A stretch of DNA of 64,000 nucleotides from Cephalopachus bancanus (taxonomy: Eukaryota > Chordata > Mammalia > Primates > Tarsiidae). The notes beneath the pieces are model-generated. The model was not told where the DNA came from. It was given only the letters and a program-made list of their open reading frames with translations, and did not search any database. Of the stretch, positions 37,366 to 50,756 are shown one piece after another; positions within the stretch are counted from its first letter, which is position 1; each line of letters opens with the position of its first letter. The stretch spans positions 744,001 to 808,000 of the forward strand of contig JAPVLO010000232.1 of NCBI GenBank assembly GCA_027257055.1, given 5' to 3'. Made by a program: the position numbers and the translations under genes.

Positions 37366-39235
37366 TTCAATTTTCCCCAAACTGATAAACAGGCTTAATG
37401 CAACTCCTATCAAAATCATAGTATTTTAAAAAGTAAATAAGATTATTCTAAAATGTATATGGAAAGGCAAGGGAATTAGAATAGCTAAAATACTTTTGTA
37501 AAGAAAAATAAAGTGAGACTCATCAGTGTAATTCTGAGTACCCTACACTAATCAAGACTGTGTGATACTGGCAGAGGATCAGACACACGGATCAAAGGAT
37601 CAGAATAAAGATCCCAGAAACAGACCCCATGAATGTGTCCAACCGCTTTTCTTTTTTCTTAAGAGATGAAGTTACCCAGGCTGGAGTGCAGTGGTGCAAT
37701 CATAGCTCACCACAGCTTCAAACTCCTGGACTCAAGCAATCCTGCCTCAACTTCCCAAGTAGTTGGGACTAAAGACATTCACCACCATGCCTGGCTAATT
37801 TTTAAAATTTTTGTAAAGATAGAGTCTTGCTGTGTTACCTAGGCTGGTCTTGACCTCTTGACCTCAAGTGATCTTCCTACCTCAGTCTTCTGAGTAGCTG
37901 GGATTATAGGCATAAGTTACCACATGGGGCCCAACTGATTTTTGAAAAAGGGAACACATAATTCAACGGAGGAAAGGTAATCTTTTAAACAAAAGGTGCT
38001 ACACCAATTGGATATCCATAAGCACAAAGTTAATCTTGATCTAAGTCACATACCTTATATAAAAATTACCTCAAAATATACAATGGGTTTAAATGTAAAA
38101 CCTAAAACTACAGAATTTTTAGAAAAAACCTTGATAGGAAAATGGATAACACAAACCTCACCAAGATTAAAAACTTTTGTTCTTTAAAAGCTCCTGTTAG
38201 AAGGATGAAAAGGCAAGCTACAGACTGGAAAAAATACTCACAAACTACATATCTGACCTGACAAAGAACAAGAAGTTAGAATACATAAGGAGTGCTTAAA
38301 ATTCAGCAATAAAAAAAGCAAACAATCTGATGAGGACACAGGCAGAAGGGCTGAACAGATATTTCACTGAAGAAGAGACACAGAAAACACAGGCTCATGA
38401 AAAGATGCTCATCGTTAGCATTAGGGAAATGCAAATTAAAAGTACAATGATATGCTACCACACACCCCGCAGAAGGGCCACACAAAAGCTGGTGCCACCA
38501 CCAAGTGCTGGCAAGGGTGTGGGTCGATGGGTAACGTGTCCATTGCTGGTGGGGACATAAGACAGCACAGTCACTTCGAAAAACAGCTTGGCAGGTGCTT
38601 AGAAGTCGACACAGGCACCTTATGATCAGCAACTGCACTCCTGGGCACTTTTCCCAGAGAAATGAAGACTTACATTTACACAAAAATATGTACAAGATTG
38701 TTCATAGCACCCTTCCTTGTAACAGCCAAAAGGTGGAAACAACCCTTTTGTTCTTCAACAGGTGAACGATTACACTGTGGTACATCCATATCACACTACA
38801 GGGAATACTCGATACAGACTACTGAGATAGAACTAACCCTTGGAACAGGGGACAACCTCAATGAATAATTATGCTAGCGAGAAAAGCCAGTCCCAAGGGT
38901 TGCTTGTCGCGATTCCATATACACAGCATTTGTGAAATGATGGGTAACAGACATGGAAAACAGATGAGTGACTGCCAGGGCTTAGGAGCGGGCGGGAGTG
39001 GAACATGGACACAGCTCTGAAAGGGAGTCCTCTCTAAGGACATGTCCTCTCGTGGTGATGGACATGTCCTGCATTTCCCTGAATGTATCAGTGTCAATGT
39101 CATGGTTGTGATAGTACATTAGAGTTTTGCAAGATGTTACCATGTGGGAAACTGGGCAGAGGGTACGTGGACTCTCTCCGTATTGTTTCTTATAAAATGC
39201 ATGTGAGTCTACAATTATCTCAAAATAAACAATGT
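37366..39235 (+). mobile_element. Old L1 ORF2/3' UTR copy, interrupted by an Alu
   Basis: L1 text is found on both sides of the Alu at 37648-37929, for example ATGCAACTCCTATCAAAAT at the left and TTCACTGAAGAAGAGACACA at the right. It ends in a CAAAATAAAC-type tail near 39235. No continuous reading frame remains. Confidence 0.8.
37648..37929 (-). mobile_element. Old Alu inside L1
   Basis: Reverse dimer from CTTTTTTCTTAAGAGATGAA to TTACCACATGGGGCC. Confidence 0.88.
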
Positions 39236-40419
39236 AACCAAAAAAACTAGTTAAAAAAAATCTCAGGATATAAAAGGATATATGGATTTAGTATATATTA
39301 TAAAAAAAGATACATGTAAAAAATTGAAATTTATTTCAGGCACTGTTATTGAGTCAAATTTTGGTCATGAGTTGAGAAATTAAAGAGAAAGAAGGGGGTT
39401 GTCATTCATGAATTCCAATCTGATTTCCAGGAGGAAAAAAACTATGAAGGCATAAACAAATCTATATACCTGAAACAAACCTCAGCTCTTAAAAATGTTA
39501 ATTTTAAGAAGGTATAAACATTCCAAAAGAAATTCATTCTTTTATAGTAGTCCTTAAAATCATATCAAGACTTCTCAGAAATAATTTGGCAATCACTTAC
39601 TTCAGAAGAGTTGATCCCCGTTGCAATTAAGAAGAAGATGGGCCAAGATGGAGGAGGGCCGGGTATTTGTGGCAGAAGACACAAACTGGGAAGTACAGAA
39701 ACGGGTTGGTCTGACATACAGCACACTAGACTCAGCCCAGACCACCAGTACTGACGGCTTCGTTCCGCTCTCAGTCCTAGTTCTAGCTCCTTTACTGAAT
39801 TCCGAGTAAATTGCAAAACTCCTGTGCCACAATTTCTTTCTCTTCTAAAACAGAGATAATATTTTTCACCTGCCCATCAAATAGGAAATTTTCAAGGATA
39901 AATTTCCATCTACATGGCATGGAAACATCTGAAAAGAAGGGCACCAAGAAAGAGTATCTACAAATGTTGTGAATTTACAATATTTAATTTAAGTACATTC
40001 TTATATGAGGAAACATGTATGATGAAAGATAATGATTTTGGAGAAGACTGGAGAAAGAGAAACCAAAAAATTAACAAGATGATTTAAAGCCAACATCCCA
40101 ATTTCTCAGCTGTCTTGAGGCTACTGGTGAAAAGTTCACTATTACCAAAGGCATACGGTACCCCAATCCATGAACAAAACTATCTTTATCAGATGGATGT
40201 TGCACAGCAGCCTTTAAAGGGTTGAAAAACAAAAAGGAGCACATAGCCCACACCACACAAGACTGCAGATCCATGAGGCTCTGGGTAGCAGTCTTTATTG
40301 TGACACTGAGAGGTGGAAAGAGCGTGCAAATCTGCTGCTCCCTTTACCTGCACTGCAGCAGTAATTAAGTTCTGTCTGGCATGTTAGTGACTCACTCAAG
40401 TCTGTCTGCCTCCACTTGA
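39236..40419. other. CEP41 intron 2, nothing recognised
   Basis: A-rich, repeat-poor sequence near the exon 2 side of the intron. Confidence 0.4.
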
Positions 40420-40530
40420 CTCTAAGCTTTTTGACAGCAAAAGCCACAATCCACACTCATCTTTCTATCTCCCACTGTCTATAGCTTGGCGTGTGGTCAG
40501 CACTCTACCAACATCAATTGAACCATCATA
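40420..40530 (+). repeat. L2 3'-end fragment, tentative
   Basis: GACTCTAAGCTTTTTGACAG then CTCATCTTTCTATCTCCCAC and a GTGGTCAGCACTC stretch follow the L2 3' end. Confidence 0.5.
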
Positions 40531-40610
40531 CATGGGTATCATCTATTACTACTGGTTTAAAGGAATACACTTGAGGGATCCCGAAATGGAGGCTGGCTTC
40601 CTGATATCTG

Positions 40611-40888
40611 TCTTTTTTTTTTGAGTTGGAGTCTCACTCCGTGGCCCAGACTGGAGCTCCTGGCCACCGTAGACTCGACCTGCTGGGTTCCGGCGGTCCT
40701 TCCACCTCAGTCTTCCAAGTAGCTGGAACTACAGGCACATGCTACCACGCCCAGCTAATTTTTTGATTTATTGTAGAGATGAGGTCTCGCCAAGTTGCCC
40801 AGGCAGGTCTCCAACCCACGGGCTCAGGCAATCCACTCACCTCAGCCTCCCAAGGCACGGGATTACAGGCTGAGCCACCGAGCCCGGC
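40611..40888 (-). mobile_element. Alu
   Basis: T-tract, GAGTTGGAGTCTCACTCCGT to GAGCCCGGCT. Lies 313 bases beyond the CEP41 exon 2 donor. Confidence 0.92.
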
Positions 40889-41201
40889 TGGTCTCCTGGT
40901 ATCTACGGAGCTTAGGCCCTGCCACTTATTGAACAATGGTTTCGATTTCTGGAATTTCGTTTTCTCAGTCTATATTAGTTCTTACATGGCAAAAAATATT
41001 AAGTTATACGAATACAAACTTTTACTGATGATCTGAAAAAAATAACAGCATTCAAAAACAAATCCTGAGCCTAGGAAGACATCAGGAAAGATAGTGAGAA
41101 ACTTCTAGCTGTTATTTATACCAAGTATAGCAGGCTGCTTCCTGTCAACAAGTAGTTGTTGAATTTTTTTTTCAAGTTCTGATTTTTTAATCTTTACTCA
41201 C

Positions 41202-41265
41202 CGGTGTCCAGTCTTGACTTGACATGCTGGTATCTCGGGTTCCGTGGTATCCTTTTGGTCAGATA
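41202..41265 (-). CDS. CEP41: CEP41 exon 2
   Basis: The acceptor TTTTTTAG precedes 41265 and the donor GTGAGT follows 41202. The 64-base exon starts in phase 0 and encodes residues 12-32: [20 protein letters not shown] plus Thr. It gives one base of the following Gly codon. YLxKRIPxNPRYQHxKSRLDT is diagnostic of the CEP41 N-terminus. Relative to the human protein as I recall it, there are a few conservative changes and no indel. Confidence 0.94.
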
Positions 41266-41318
41266 CTAAAAAATAAGAAAATTCATAATTAACTGGGCTA
41301 ATATAAAGATAAAAGTAG

Positions 41319-41612
41319 TGGGCCAGGCGTGGTGGTTCATGCCTGTAATCCCGGCACTTTGGGTGGCGGAAGTCAGAGGATTGCCTGAGTCCAAGGGTTC
41401 GAGACCAGCCTGGGCAACTTGGCAAGACCTTGTCTCTAAAATAAATCAAACAATTAGCTAAGCATGGTGGCATGTGCCTATAGTCCCACAACTTAGAAGA
41501 CTGAGGTGAAAGGAGCACCTGAGTCCAGCAGGTTGAGGCTGAGGTGGCCTAGATTGTGTCACAGCACTCCAGCCTGGGTAACAGAGTAAGACCCCAACTC
41601 AAAAAAAAAAAA
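41319..41612 (+). mobile_element. Alu
   Basis: GTGGGCCAGGCGTGGTGGTT to CCCCAACTCAAAAA. Lies about 55 bases beyond the exon 2 acceptor. Confidence 0.92.
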
Positions 41613-42154
41613 GAAAAAGAAAAAGAAAGAAAAGATAAAGGTAGGAAAGAGCCAGATGCTTTAACAGAACAAATGTTAAACTTCATAGGTTTTAAAGACG
41701 GAAGGCGCTAAGGGCTGGCTGCCCCTTCAACAGAGGGTTCTTGTTCCAGCATCCCTGCAGGTGAAGATATTTATCTTGTCTCTGTCAAAACACTTATTAT
41801 TATTTTGTCAAAATAATCTTAAAATGCTATGTGATCACTATGTGCGAAGAAAAAAGAGTGACTAAAATTATTTTTTACACTGAGCCACAATCAGTCTCCT
41901 TTAATCTCCATCCAGTCCACTGACGCAACCCATTGTGTCTTCTACCTATACCTCTAAAGATCTGTTCAACTAACTCAAGGCCGGTCTGCCAGCTCTCTGT
42001 GACAGTCTCAAGACCATCTCCTCAGGACACCCTCTCAATTATGTCCACATCTCCCCTACCAAGGGGCAGGAAGGACCCAGACTTAGCATGGAGCTCCAGG
42101 TGCAATCGGGCCAGGGCCTGGGTGGCCAGGCACCCACTGCTTCCCTCGAAATCA

Positions 42155-42462
42155 TGGCTCCACAGATGTCTAGCATGGCTCCATGGACGTCCACTAAGGT
42201 TCCATGGACATCCTCCAGGGTTCCACAGATGTCCACCAGGGCTCCATGGATGTCCACTATAGCTCCACAGATGTCCACCAGGGCTCCACAAACATCCTCC
42301 AGAGCTCCACAGAGTCCACCAGGACTCTATGTACATCCACCAGGGAATCACGGACGTCCACCAAGGCTCCACGGACATTCACCATGGCTCCATGGATGTT
42401 CACCAGGATTCCACGAACATCCTCCAGAGCTCCATGGATGTCCACCAGGGCATCTGCTCTTG
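42155..42462. repeat. 21-bp minisatellite, about 14-15 units
   Basis: Units of the form GGCTCCATGGATGTCCACCAG repeat with variation (CATGGA/CACAGA, GTCCACC/ATCCTCC). Because 21 is a multiple of three, several frames on both strands stay open for 70-125 codons as seven-residue repeats. I see no splice sites, signal peptide or family to support a protein. Confidence 0.92.
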
Positions 42463-44969
42463 TAGCAGCCAAGGCTCATCTTGGACTCGGCAAGCTTATG
42501 GTCAGCAGAAATGCTTAGGTGGGTCTCCTTTGTGCTGTTAGTCATTAATGCTCAGCATCCAAGCACAAGACATCAGCCCACATTGAATTACAGTGGCAAC
42601 CATGCAAGCACTGAGTGAGGGGAGGCTAAGAACAAAAGCATGATGAAACTGAGCTTTCCTGCTCAGCCTCCTCTGGCCCATGGGGATGAGTGTCCTCTGT
42701 TCAGTGACAGGAAGCCGCGGGCTATGAAGTCAATGCTGGAGAAGAGCTTTCTGGCCATCCTCCCTACATTCCCATGCTGGAGCTGCCCAGACCATGCCCG
42801 CACACAGCACACTCAGTCAGGCCTCCAGTCTCAGCGGATGCTCGCCTGGAACACCTTGCCCAACTCACCCTTGGGCAAATCCATGTCTCTCATAAAGTTG
42901 CTCAAGGTGGAATGAGGCACCATCTCCTCTCTGGCTCCCTGAGCGCCCATAGTGCTGCTTGCACTGCAGTCTTCTTCCCTAGTCCAGGATGTCCTTGAAG
43001 TCAGGGATGGTGACTCCCTCGTGTTTGTATCTGCCCCAGGACCTTTGCACATGGTAGGTATGTTTTCTAATATTCAGTCAATACATGAATATTTAGAATG
43101 AGGATTGTATTATAGCAACAATCTGGTTCCGTAGAAAAGAACATCAAATTTACAAAAACCATATCACTTGCCTTTGAAAACGTAGTTAACTACAAGATGC
43201 TCTTTTGGGATGATTGCAAAATAAATCATTTACATATAAACATACCTGTTCAAATGACCCCCAGAGCATAAAACAATACAGGATACTTCAGAGTCTTATA
43301 AAATATCTACTAGCCAGAGCTTTGAATTTCAGAGACCAGGAAGAATTTCTTTAAATTGGGGGTACCCACAGAGTTGGCAATGTTCAGTTTTGCCAAGTAA
43401 GGACAGAACAGAAACAAAGAAAACCCTACAACTCCCATCTGCTATTTTAATATCTAAAAGGTGAGAAAGGAAAAAAAAACAAACCCAGTCCTTTAGTGTT
43501 ATGAAAATAATGACTGTCTGCATCTTTCCACTTCACCCCAGGTAAGGAAAGTCTTTATCACAAATGCTGATGTTGGTCTCAGACTGTGTTCGTAAAGTTC
43601 ATTTCTCTATGTGATCAGTAATAATCTGTTGTCTATATGAGAAAGTGACTATATCGCCAATTCCAATTTCTTCCCTAGACAAAGATGGAAAAGATTCTTA
43701 AGTAAGAAGAAAAATATACAAAGGCTGAAAAAGGAGACTTCAGAACAAGTTCCCCAGAGGGAGACAATATCATGGCAAATGAAACAAACAAACGAAAAAC
43801 CGGGAAAAACATGTGTCTGGTAAATTGAGTCAAGGAAAGCGAATACTAGATTTCAGATATCTTAGGCTAGGGGATTTTTTTCTGCACTCTGTATTTTTAT
43901 CATTTTTATACTTTATTTCCTGTTTTTATGTTTGTTCTTGTTTTTCTGCTAGTTTCCTAGCAAAGCTTCTTTTGAAAAATTCCAGGCTAGTCTCTGTTGA
44001 ACTGAGGGGATCTGTCCATAACTGAGCCAAAATAGCTAAGAAGTGAGGGCGTCTCTGGGGACCAGGTGTGGTGGCAGCAGGGTGATGAGGGGAGAGTGCA
44101 CAGCTGCAGCCCTGAGCCCACCCCACCGGGTTCTCCCTCCCATGGACTGATGAGAAGTCCATATGCTCAGGAAAAAACTGCCATGTTTCTTTCCCATGTC
44201 CCCATCTCAGTCCCATTTCTTGTTCCAGACTTTCCATCCCACCTGCAATGTAAAGCTGTGCCCCCTGTGAGCAGGACGCCAGATGTCATGGGACTGTCAT
44301 CCTTTCTCCTTAACATCCTGGCACTGGACGTGACTGCTTCCTGACCTACTGACCGCCTGGCTTTCTTTCAATTACATCAGCAGGATGGAATGGTGGAAAG
44401 TAGAGCTGAAAAAAGAGACTCTTTCCAGGAAGGCCATACATTCATCCCACAAAGGCTTGCTGAGCAACCACTGTGCCTTCAGGGGATGACGAATGAGTGC
44501 CTGCAGGAGCCAGGCCTTGGCTGAGGGCACAGAGGCAAAACCCAGTCCTTGCCATCCAGCTCCCACTGATTGCTGGGAAGATAGGGACAGACAGATGACA
44601 GACTGCATGAGGGACAGGGGAAAGGAAGCAGGGTATGCGATTAGAGGACATAAGGTTGGCAACAGACCAAGAGTTAAGAACTGTTTCCTGGCGGGTGACC
44701 TCTGGGCTGGATTCTGAGGGTCCACAAGGTTGGACAGGTCACAGCACTAGTGGGCGGGCACTCCCGGGTTCCTGGCAGAGGGAAAGGCATGGGCAATGGA
44801 GACTGGAGAGTGTGCAGACAGTCTTAAGAAACCCAACAGTAATGGCAGACCTGGAGCACCGAGGGAGAGGTGGGCTGATCACTAAGGGCCTTGTGTATGT
44901 GTGAGGAAGCCTGGGCTGATGCTGTGGACCAGAAGCTCTCCAGGAGGCCCAGTTTTGCTCTTTCTACCC
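42463..44969. other. CEP41 intron 1, nothing clear
   Basis: Possible degraded ancient repeats, for example an L2-like piece near 43.0 kb (GCCCCAGGACCTTTGCACAT). No coding exon could be supported. Confidence 0.4.
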
Positions 44970-45155
44970 CAGAGACACTTGTCAGTGTCTGGACACATTT
45001 TTGGCTGTTACCCCTGGGTAGCAGTGGGTCAACTGCAATCTTAGTGGGTAGAGACCAGAGATGCTGCTAAACACCCCACAGTGACAGGAGAGCCCCCACA
45101 ACAAAGCACTAGTTGGCCCAAATGTCAACAGTGCCGAAGTTGAGAAGTCTGGAGA
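44970..45155 (+). mobile_element. MER5-type hAT non-autonomous element
   Basis: TGTCTGGACACATTTTTGGC, GTGGGTAGAGACCAGAGATG, CTGCTAAACACCCCACAGTG and CAGTGCCGAAGTTGAGAAG follow the MER5A/B consensus order. Confidence 0.8.
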
Positions 45156-47452
45156 AGAGGATGAGGATTGCTGAGGAAGGCTTCAGGGGGAGGGATGAGG
45201 TTATATTCCTGTTTTAGAAAGACTGCCCTAGCAGCAACATGGAGAATGTGAATCAAGAAGGGAGGCAGGAAAATCAGCTAAGACGCTGCTGTGCTCTAAG
45301 GGCCTGCAGTCCCAAGAAAGTAGCAATAGCAGTAAGGAGGGAGAGACAGTTTCAAGAAATGTCTAAAATGTAAGATCAATATTATTTAAAACTGACTCAT
45401 GCAGCAAGAGGAGGACAGGGTTACCATCTCCCAAAAAGAGAGTCCAGGCGGAAGCATATGCGGAAAAGCATAGCATATTCAGCTTGGGGCATGTCACGCA
45501 TGATCCACATGGGCCAGCCACACGAAGTGTCTAGCTGGCCACTTGGGTCTGGAGGTCAGGAGAGAGAGCTGGGAATTGTCAGCCTACAGGCAGAAGAGGC
45601 AGGCACAGGAACAGATGCCATTGCCCTAGGGAGAGTGTGTGCTAGGAAGGAGAGCCCAGCACGCAGGCCAGGTAGGGGAGGGCACTTGGATCAGACACAG
45701 AAGCAGTCACATGAAGGTGGGCCATGAAAATGAAGAACTTCCGGAAGAAGGCAGTGGTCAGCAGGGACCGGTGCTGTCGAGTCAGAGAACGAGAGGTCGA
45801 ATATGAACAAGCAAACAGGTACATAGGCTGAGGACAAGCCCGAGAGGAGAGTGACTATGGATTGGCAAGCCAGGACATCGTTGACAGCCCTGGGAGAAGC
45901 AGAGCACATGGATGGGGTCGAGGCAGAAACAGCAGGTCGGGCATGAGAGGGGAGGTGGGGAAAAGAGGACAGCAGCCAGATGGTCTTCCTTTTCCTCAAG
46001 AGAATTGCTAAGGAATCATCTTTGTTGTTGTTGTTTTGGAAAAAAGAGTTTTGAGGATTTAGACAAGCTAATGGGCAAGATAAGAGAGGCTGAGATGGGG
46101 CAACAGGGTGTGGACAGAGAGCGTGGGAGAGGAGGCCCAGAGCCCACAGTTGATCCGCTCTGGGCCTCTAAGACAGAGACAGAAGAGTGGTTATGATGAA
46201 GATCATCTGGAGGAGGTGGGAAGTGTGGAAAGTGCATGGTGGTAGCATTATTACAGGCTCTTTGAGAACAACCAAAAATGTCACAGACCCTTTGAGAGCT
46301 TACATCTCTAGGGAGGGTTGAAGATGATGCCCTTCCTGTCTACCTACCCTACCATGTACCTTCTGCGCGGCTCTCAACACCTAGCACAAACTTACCTTCT
46401 AGAAAGATTCCTCTGAAATCTCTTTCTGCCTAGATGCTATCCACACTTCTCACGTCTGCACTTAAGACAGGAGCCCTAATTTATGGATCTACCTTGTACC
46501 TGCTGCAAGGTCTTGAGAGAGCTTTAGGTCCCAGCCAAAGGAGACCTGGGCAGCACGTGGTGTGTGTGCAGGTGGCATGTGGACAGCATAGGCATTGAGG
46601 GCTCTAGGAGGGGGTCCCAAGGGAGATTGCTCCTCTTCTGGGGGTGGTAAGAGGGATTTCATCGGGGAATGGGCACCAAGGCTGCATTTCAAGGCTGAAT
46701 GTCTGTGGATAAAAAGATGGGGAACAAGGATGGAAAAAGTATTCCAGCTGGAGAGAATTACAATAGCAAAGATATCTTTAAAAGCATGTTTACAGAACAA
46801 GAAATTGTTCTACTTGCTGGAGAAGGTCTAACAACAAGAAGCATGGTAACCATTGTCAACATTTGTGAAGCACTTGCTACAGTGTCAGGGACTCACTACG
46901 CATTTTACCTAAATGACCTCATTTAATCTTCGCAATCACCGTGCAGCCTCACTCCAGCTGGGGCTCTTGACATGGGGTCCGCAGATGGGTTTTAGGGGGT
47001 TCATGTGTTCCATGAAACTGTAGGCAAAATGTTGTGTGGGCATTTTTCTCAGGCAAGGGTCTCTGGTTTTAACCATATTTCCAAAGGGACAGGCATATAA
47101 TCCAAAAAGAATTAAGAATCACTGGTATACAGAAAAAGGTGGGACACAGGTGGGCAGGCTCCAAGTGGGCCTGAATGTAGATGGAGGGATCCGGATTACC
47201 CTGAAGACAAGAAAGGTGCTCAAAATACTGAGCTGTGAGCCCATGGCACTCTGGCAGATGGCCAAGAAAGGCAAAGGAAACCCGGGCTTTGTGAATACAT
47301 GGATGTTGGAGAAGAAGGGAGAAGAATGAGAAGCCAAAGGTAGAATTTTTCTGAAGGAAAATCACCAAAACAATGAATGAGCTTTTCTGACTTCCCTTCT
47401 CTTTCAAAATGGGACTTACAAGATTAAGATTAATCTTACGTATTAAGATTAA
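45156..47452. other. CEP41 intron 1, purine-rich, nothing recognised
   Basis: G/A-rich sequence with a degraded MIR-like scrap near 46.9 kb (CTCATTTAATCTTCGCAATC). No supported gene. Confidence 0.4.
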
Positions 47453-47453
47453 C

Positions 47454-47748
47454 TTTTTTTTTTGAGTTGGAGTCTCACTCACTCTGTTGCTCAGGCTGGA
47501 GGGCAGTGGCACACTCACGGCCACCCCAGCGTCAACCTGCTGGGCTCTGGTGATCCTTCTACCTCAGCCTTCCAAGTAGCCGGAACTACAGGTGTTTGCT
47601 ACTACACCCGGGTAATTTTTTTGCTTTACTGTAGAGACGAGGTCTTGCCCAGTTGTCCTGGCAGGTCTCGAACCTGCGGGCTCAGGCAATCTACTCGCCC
47701 TGGCCTCCCAAAGTTCTTAGATTACAGGCTGAGCCACTGAGCCCGGCC
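47454..47748 (-). mobile_element. Alu with 9-bp target duplication
   Basis: Flanked by AAGATTAAC at 47445-47453 and 47749-47757. Confidence 0.94.
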
Positions 47749-47909
47749 AAGATTAACATTTAAAGGATTAAAAAAGTCATCATACATTTTGTTCAAAATT
47801 TCTCTAATTTCCTTTGCTTACAGAGAGGAAGTCCATGAAATAGAGTGGGTACTAGTTTTAAAACAGCCGCACTTAAGGCAATCTTTTAGCCAAGCATATA
47901 AAAATAAAA

Positions 47910-48095
47910 ATTGGCTGAGTGTGGTGGCACTATACCTATAGTCCTAGCAACTCAAGAGGCTGAGGCTAGAGGTTTGCCGAACACAAGGGCAAGGCTGCAG
48001 TGAACTAGGATTATACAGCTGCACTTCAGCCCAGGTGACAGAGCGAAACCCTATCTCCAATAAATAGATAAATAAATAAATAAAAATTAAAAAAT
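47910..48095 (+). mobile_element. Truncated Alu (right-monomer type)
   Basis: GGCTGAGTGTGGTGGCACTA to a (ATAA)n tail. Confidence 0.8.
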
Positions 48096-49927
48096 AAAGG
48101 GGAACTTTTTTTTTTACTGGAAGCTTAATTTGACCCCATTGCATTGACCTCAAACACCAAAACTGTGGCCATGTTTCCCTGTGGGCAGACTACGTGTGCT
48201 GCATTTTCTAATATGACCACCTCACTCACACTGTGTGATGTCACACTCCTCCCAGTGAGAGACAAGGCCTTTGTTTGTGCTCCTGAAACTGGACAGGCCT
48301 AGAACTACGAGGGAAGTGACATCATGACTTCTGAGGCCAGATCTCAAAAGGTAGTACAGCTTCATCACCCTGGTCTTGTGGGACACTTGGTAGAGCTCAG
48401 CCACCACACTGTAAGAAAGACCAAGTCACACGGAAAAGGCCATGTGTAGACGGCATGGCCAACAGCCCCAGACAACACACACGCCAGACACGTGAAAGAG
48501 GACACTTTCAAGACAACACCAGTTCTAGTCCCTGCCTGCAAAACCATGTGAGAGGTCCTGAGTGAGAAGCCCCTACACATAGCTGAGCTGAGTCAGCTTT
48601 CAGAAGGCCGAAAGATAGTAAAACAACTAATGTGGTTTTAGGCCACATATGTAGGGTGATTATTATAAGCCAGTATAAAACTGGACACTGCCCCATCCTT
48701 ATTCCCTTTTAGCTATACTCCTTGGAAAAAAAAAGATCTCCATGGGTGTCTGCACAGCACTCTCCAGCCCACTGCAGGATGGCTGCTATTCCCACGTTCC
48801 ACAGCTTCCTGTGACAGCTGACCAGTGCCAGAGCGCCCCAGTTGCTGAACATGGTCACAGGGTGGATGCTCGCCAGTCCTCGACCCGCTTCCCTGTCCAT
48901 GCCCTGTGCGCTGTTCTCCAGCCCCGCCGCCTTCAGGTTCCGCCCTCAGCTTCAGTCATCTCGCGCTCCTGATTCTCCGGCAACATGTGGGCCACTCCTC
49001 TGTCAGTCAGGCAGGAACATGACTGCCATGTTCCTCAGGATTCCAGTTTCTCAATTGACGGGCTCTCTGTGGGCCAGGCACTTAGGCTTAATTCCATTTG
49101 TAGTCTTCTGGTTTTCTGAGTTTTAGTCTTGACTTCTCAGCTTCAGACATACTCATTTCCTCATTCAACATTTATTAAACACCTGTTGGGGCCAGCCAAT
49201 GGGGCAATGCCAATGAGGCCCCTCTCTTATGTCCTTGTCAATACACCAAAAAGAAACAATAAAACAATTGAAGATTGCGATCTACTGGGTAAAGACAGCA
49301 GACTGAATGCATGTATCTAAGTTCACTCCTTAAGACCTCAATCATCTCATTTTAAGGATATAGCGCAAACAACCGTGAGGGTGGAAGAGGCGACAGCAAC
49401 AGACACACAATTTCTGAAGTCTAGAAAGTCAACCAATGTGTGGAAATGCCGAGGGCCTCAAGACACGGGCAGCAGGAAGGCCAAGGAGCCAACGCCTTAG
49501 CTCCCCAGTTGGGTGAGGTGGAGACCACTAAAGAAGCAGCCAGATCTCCAACGCCCCTTGCCCTCTGTGCCATGGCCAGCTGGCCTCCTGGTCCTGGTAT
49601 ACATCTATGTATGTATTCTCTGAGGTTTCTGGAAGGTAGGTCTCCACTCAAGGGAAGGTAGAGATGTCATTACAGAAAACAGGGGTAATTGCTGAATGAC
49701 ACATGCTCATGCTGAGCCAGTCCTCAGCCCAGTCCCTCCAGGAATTCAGGGTTTTCACTCTCAGGAGACTGGGGGGGGGGGGATTCTTAGGGAAAACGGC
49801 CAGCCTGAGATGAAAGAGCAGAAGAGAACAGGTTTGAGAACAGGAATTCCAAATAAAGCTCACCATCAGCAAGCTTCTCCCAAATACAAGAGATCTCAAT
49901 CCCCTTTGAAAGTCTCCTACTTGAAAA
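48096..49927. other. CEP41 intron 1, unannotated
   Basis: A modestly CpG-richer patch at 48.85-48.99 kb was inspected as an exon 1 or promoter candidate, but no CEP41 start was found. A run of 12 G lies at 49771-49782. Confidence 0.4.
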
Positions 49928-50747
49928 CATAAATTAACAAGTGAGGATTAAAATAAGTCTGAGAGACACTTCTCGAAGGAAGACACATGAGTGGCCAACA
50001 AACATAAAAAAATGTTCAACGTCACTAATCATCAAACAAATATAAATCAAAATTGCGGCGAGATACCATCTCACACCAGCCAGGATGGCTATTATTAAAC
50101 AGTCAAAAAACAACAGATATTGGCAAGGCTGTGGAGAAAAGGGAAGGCTTGTACACTATTGGTGGGAATGGAAGCTAGTCCAACCCTGTGGAAAACAGTT
50201 TGGAGATTTCTCAAAGAACTAAAAACAGATCTTCCATTTGACCCAGCAATCCTACTACTGGAAATATACCCAAAGGAGCATAATTCGTTCCACGAGAAAG
50301 ATCCCTGCACTCATATGTTTATCACTATCCACAACAGCAAAAACATGAAACCAGCCCAGGCACCCATCAATGGTGGTCTGGATAAAGGAAATGTGGTACA
50401 TATTCAATGTGGTATACTATGCAGCCATAAATAAGAACAAAATCACGTCATTTGCAGCAACATGGATGCAGCTGGAGGCCATAATTCTAAGTGACCTATC
50501 ACAGAAACAGAAAACGGAATACTGGGTGTTCTCAGTAATAAGTGGGAACTAAACACTGGTCACTCATAGGCACCTTGATGAGAACAACAGGCACTGGGGA
50601 CAACTGAAGAAGGAGGGTAGGAGGGGGAATCAGGGCTGAAAACCCAGCCACTGGGTGAGCTTGTCAGAATCCCAACCCTTGACATCATGCAATGTACCTA
50701 TGTAACACATCTTCATATATATACCCTCGAAGCTACAATAAATTTTT
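49928..50747 (+). mobile_element. L1 3' end, ORF2 tail plus 3' UTR
   Basis: CAAAATTGCGGCGAGATACC, GACCCAGCAATCCTACTACT, GCAGCAACATGGATGCAGCT and GTAATAAGTGGGAACTAAAC occur in L1 order, ending AGCTACAATAAATTTTTTTA. The copy is 5'-truncated and has short broken frames only. Confidence 0.93.
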
Positions 50748-50756
50748 TTAAAGCCC

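Noticed and set aside
42022..42545. Several open frames up to 125 codons on both strands
   Set aside because: All are products of the 21-bp minisatellite whose period keeps frames open.
48741..49010. CpG-richer patch as a possible CEP41 exon 1 or promoter
   Set aside because: No start codon followed by the expected 11-residue N-terminus and a donor was found on the minus strand, and CpG density is modest.
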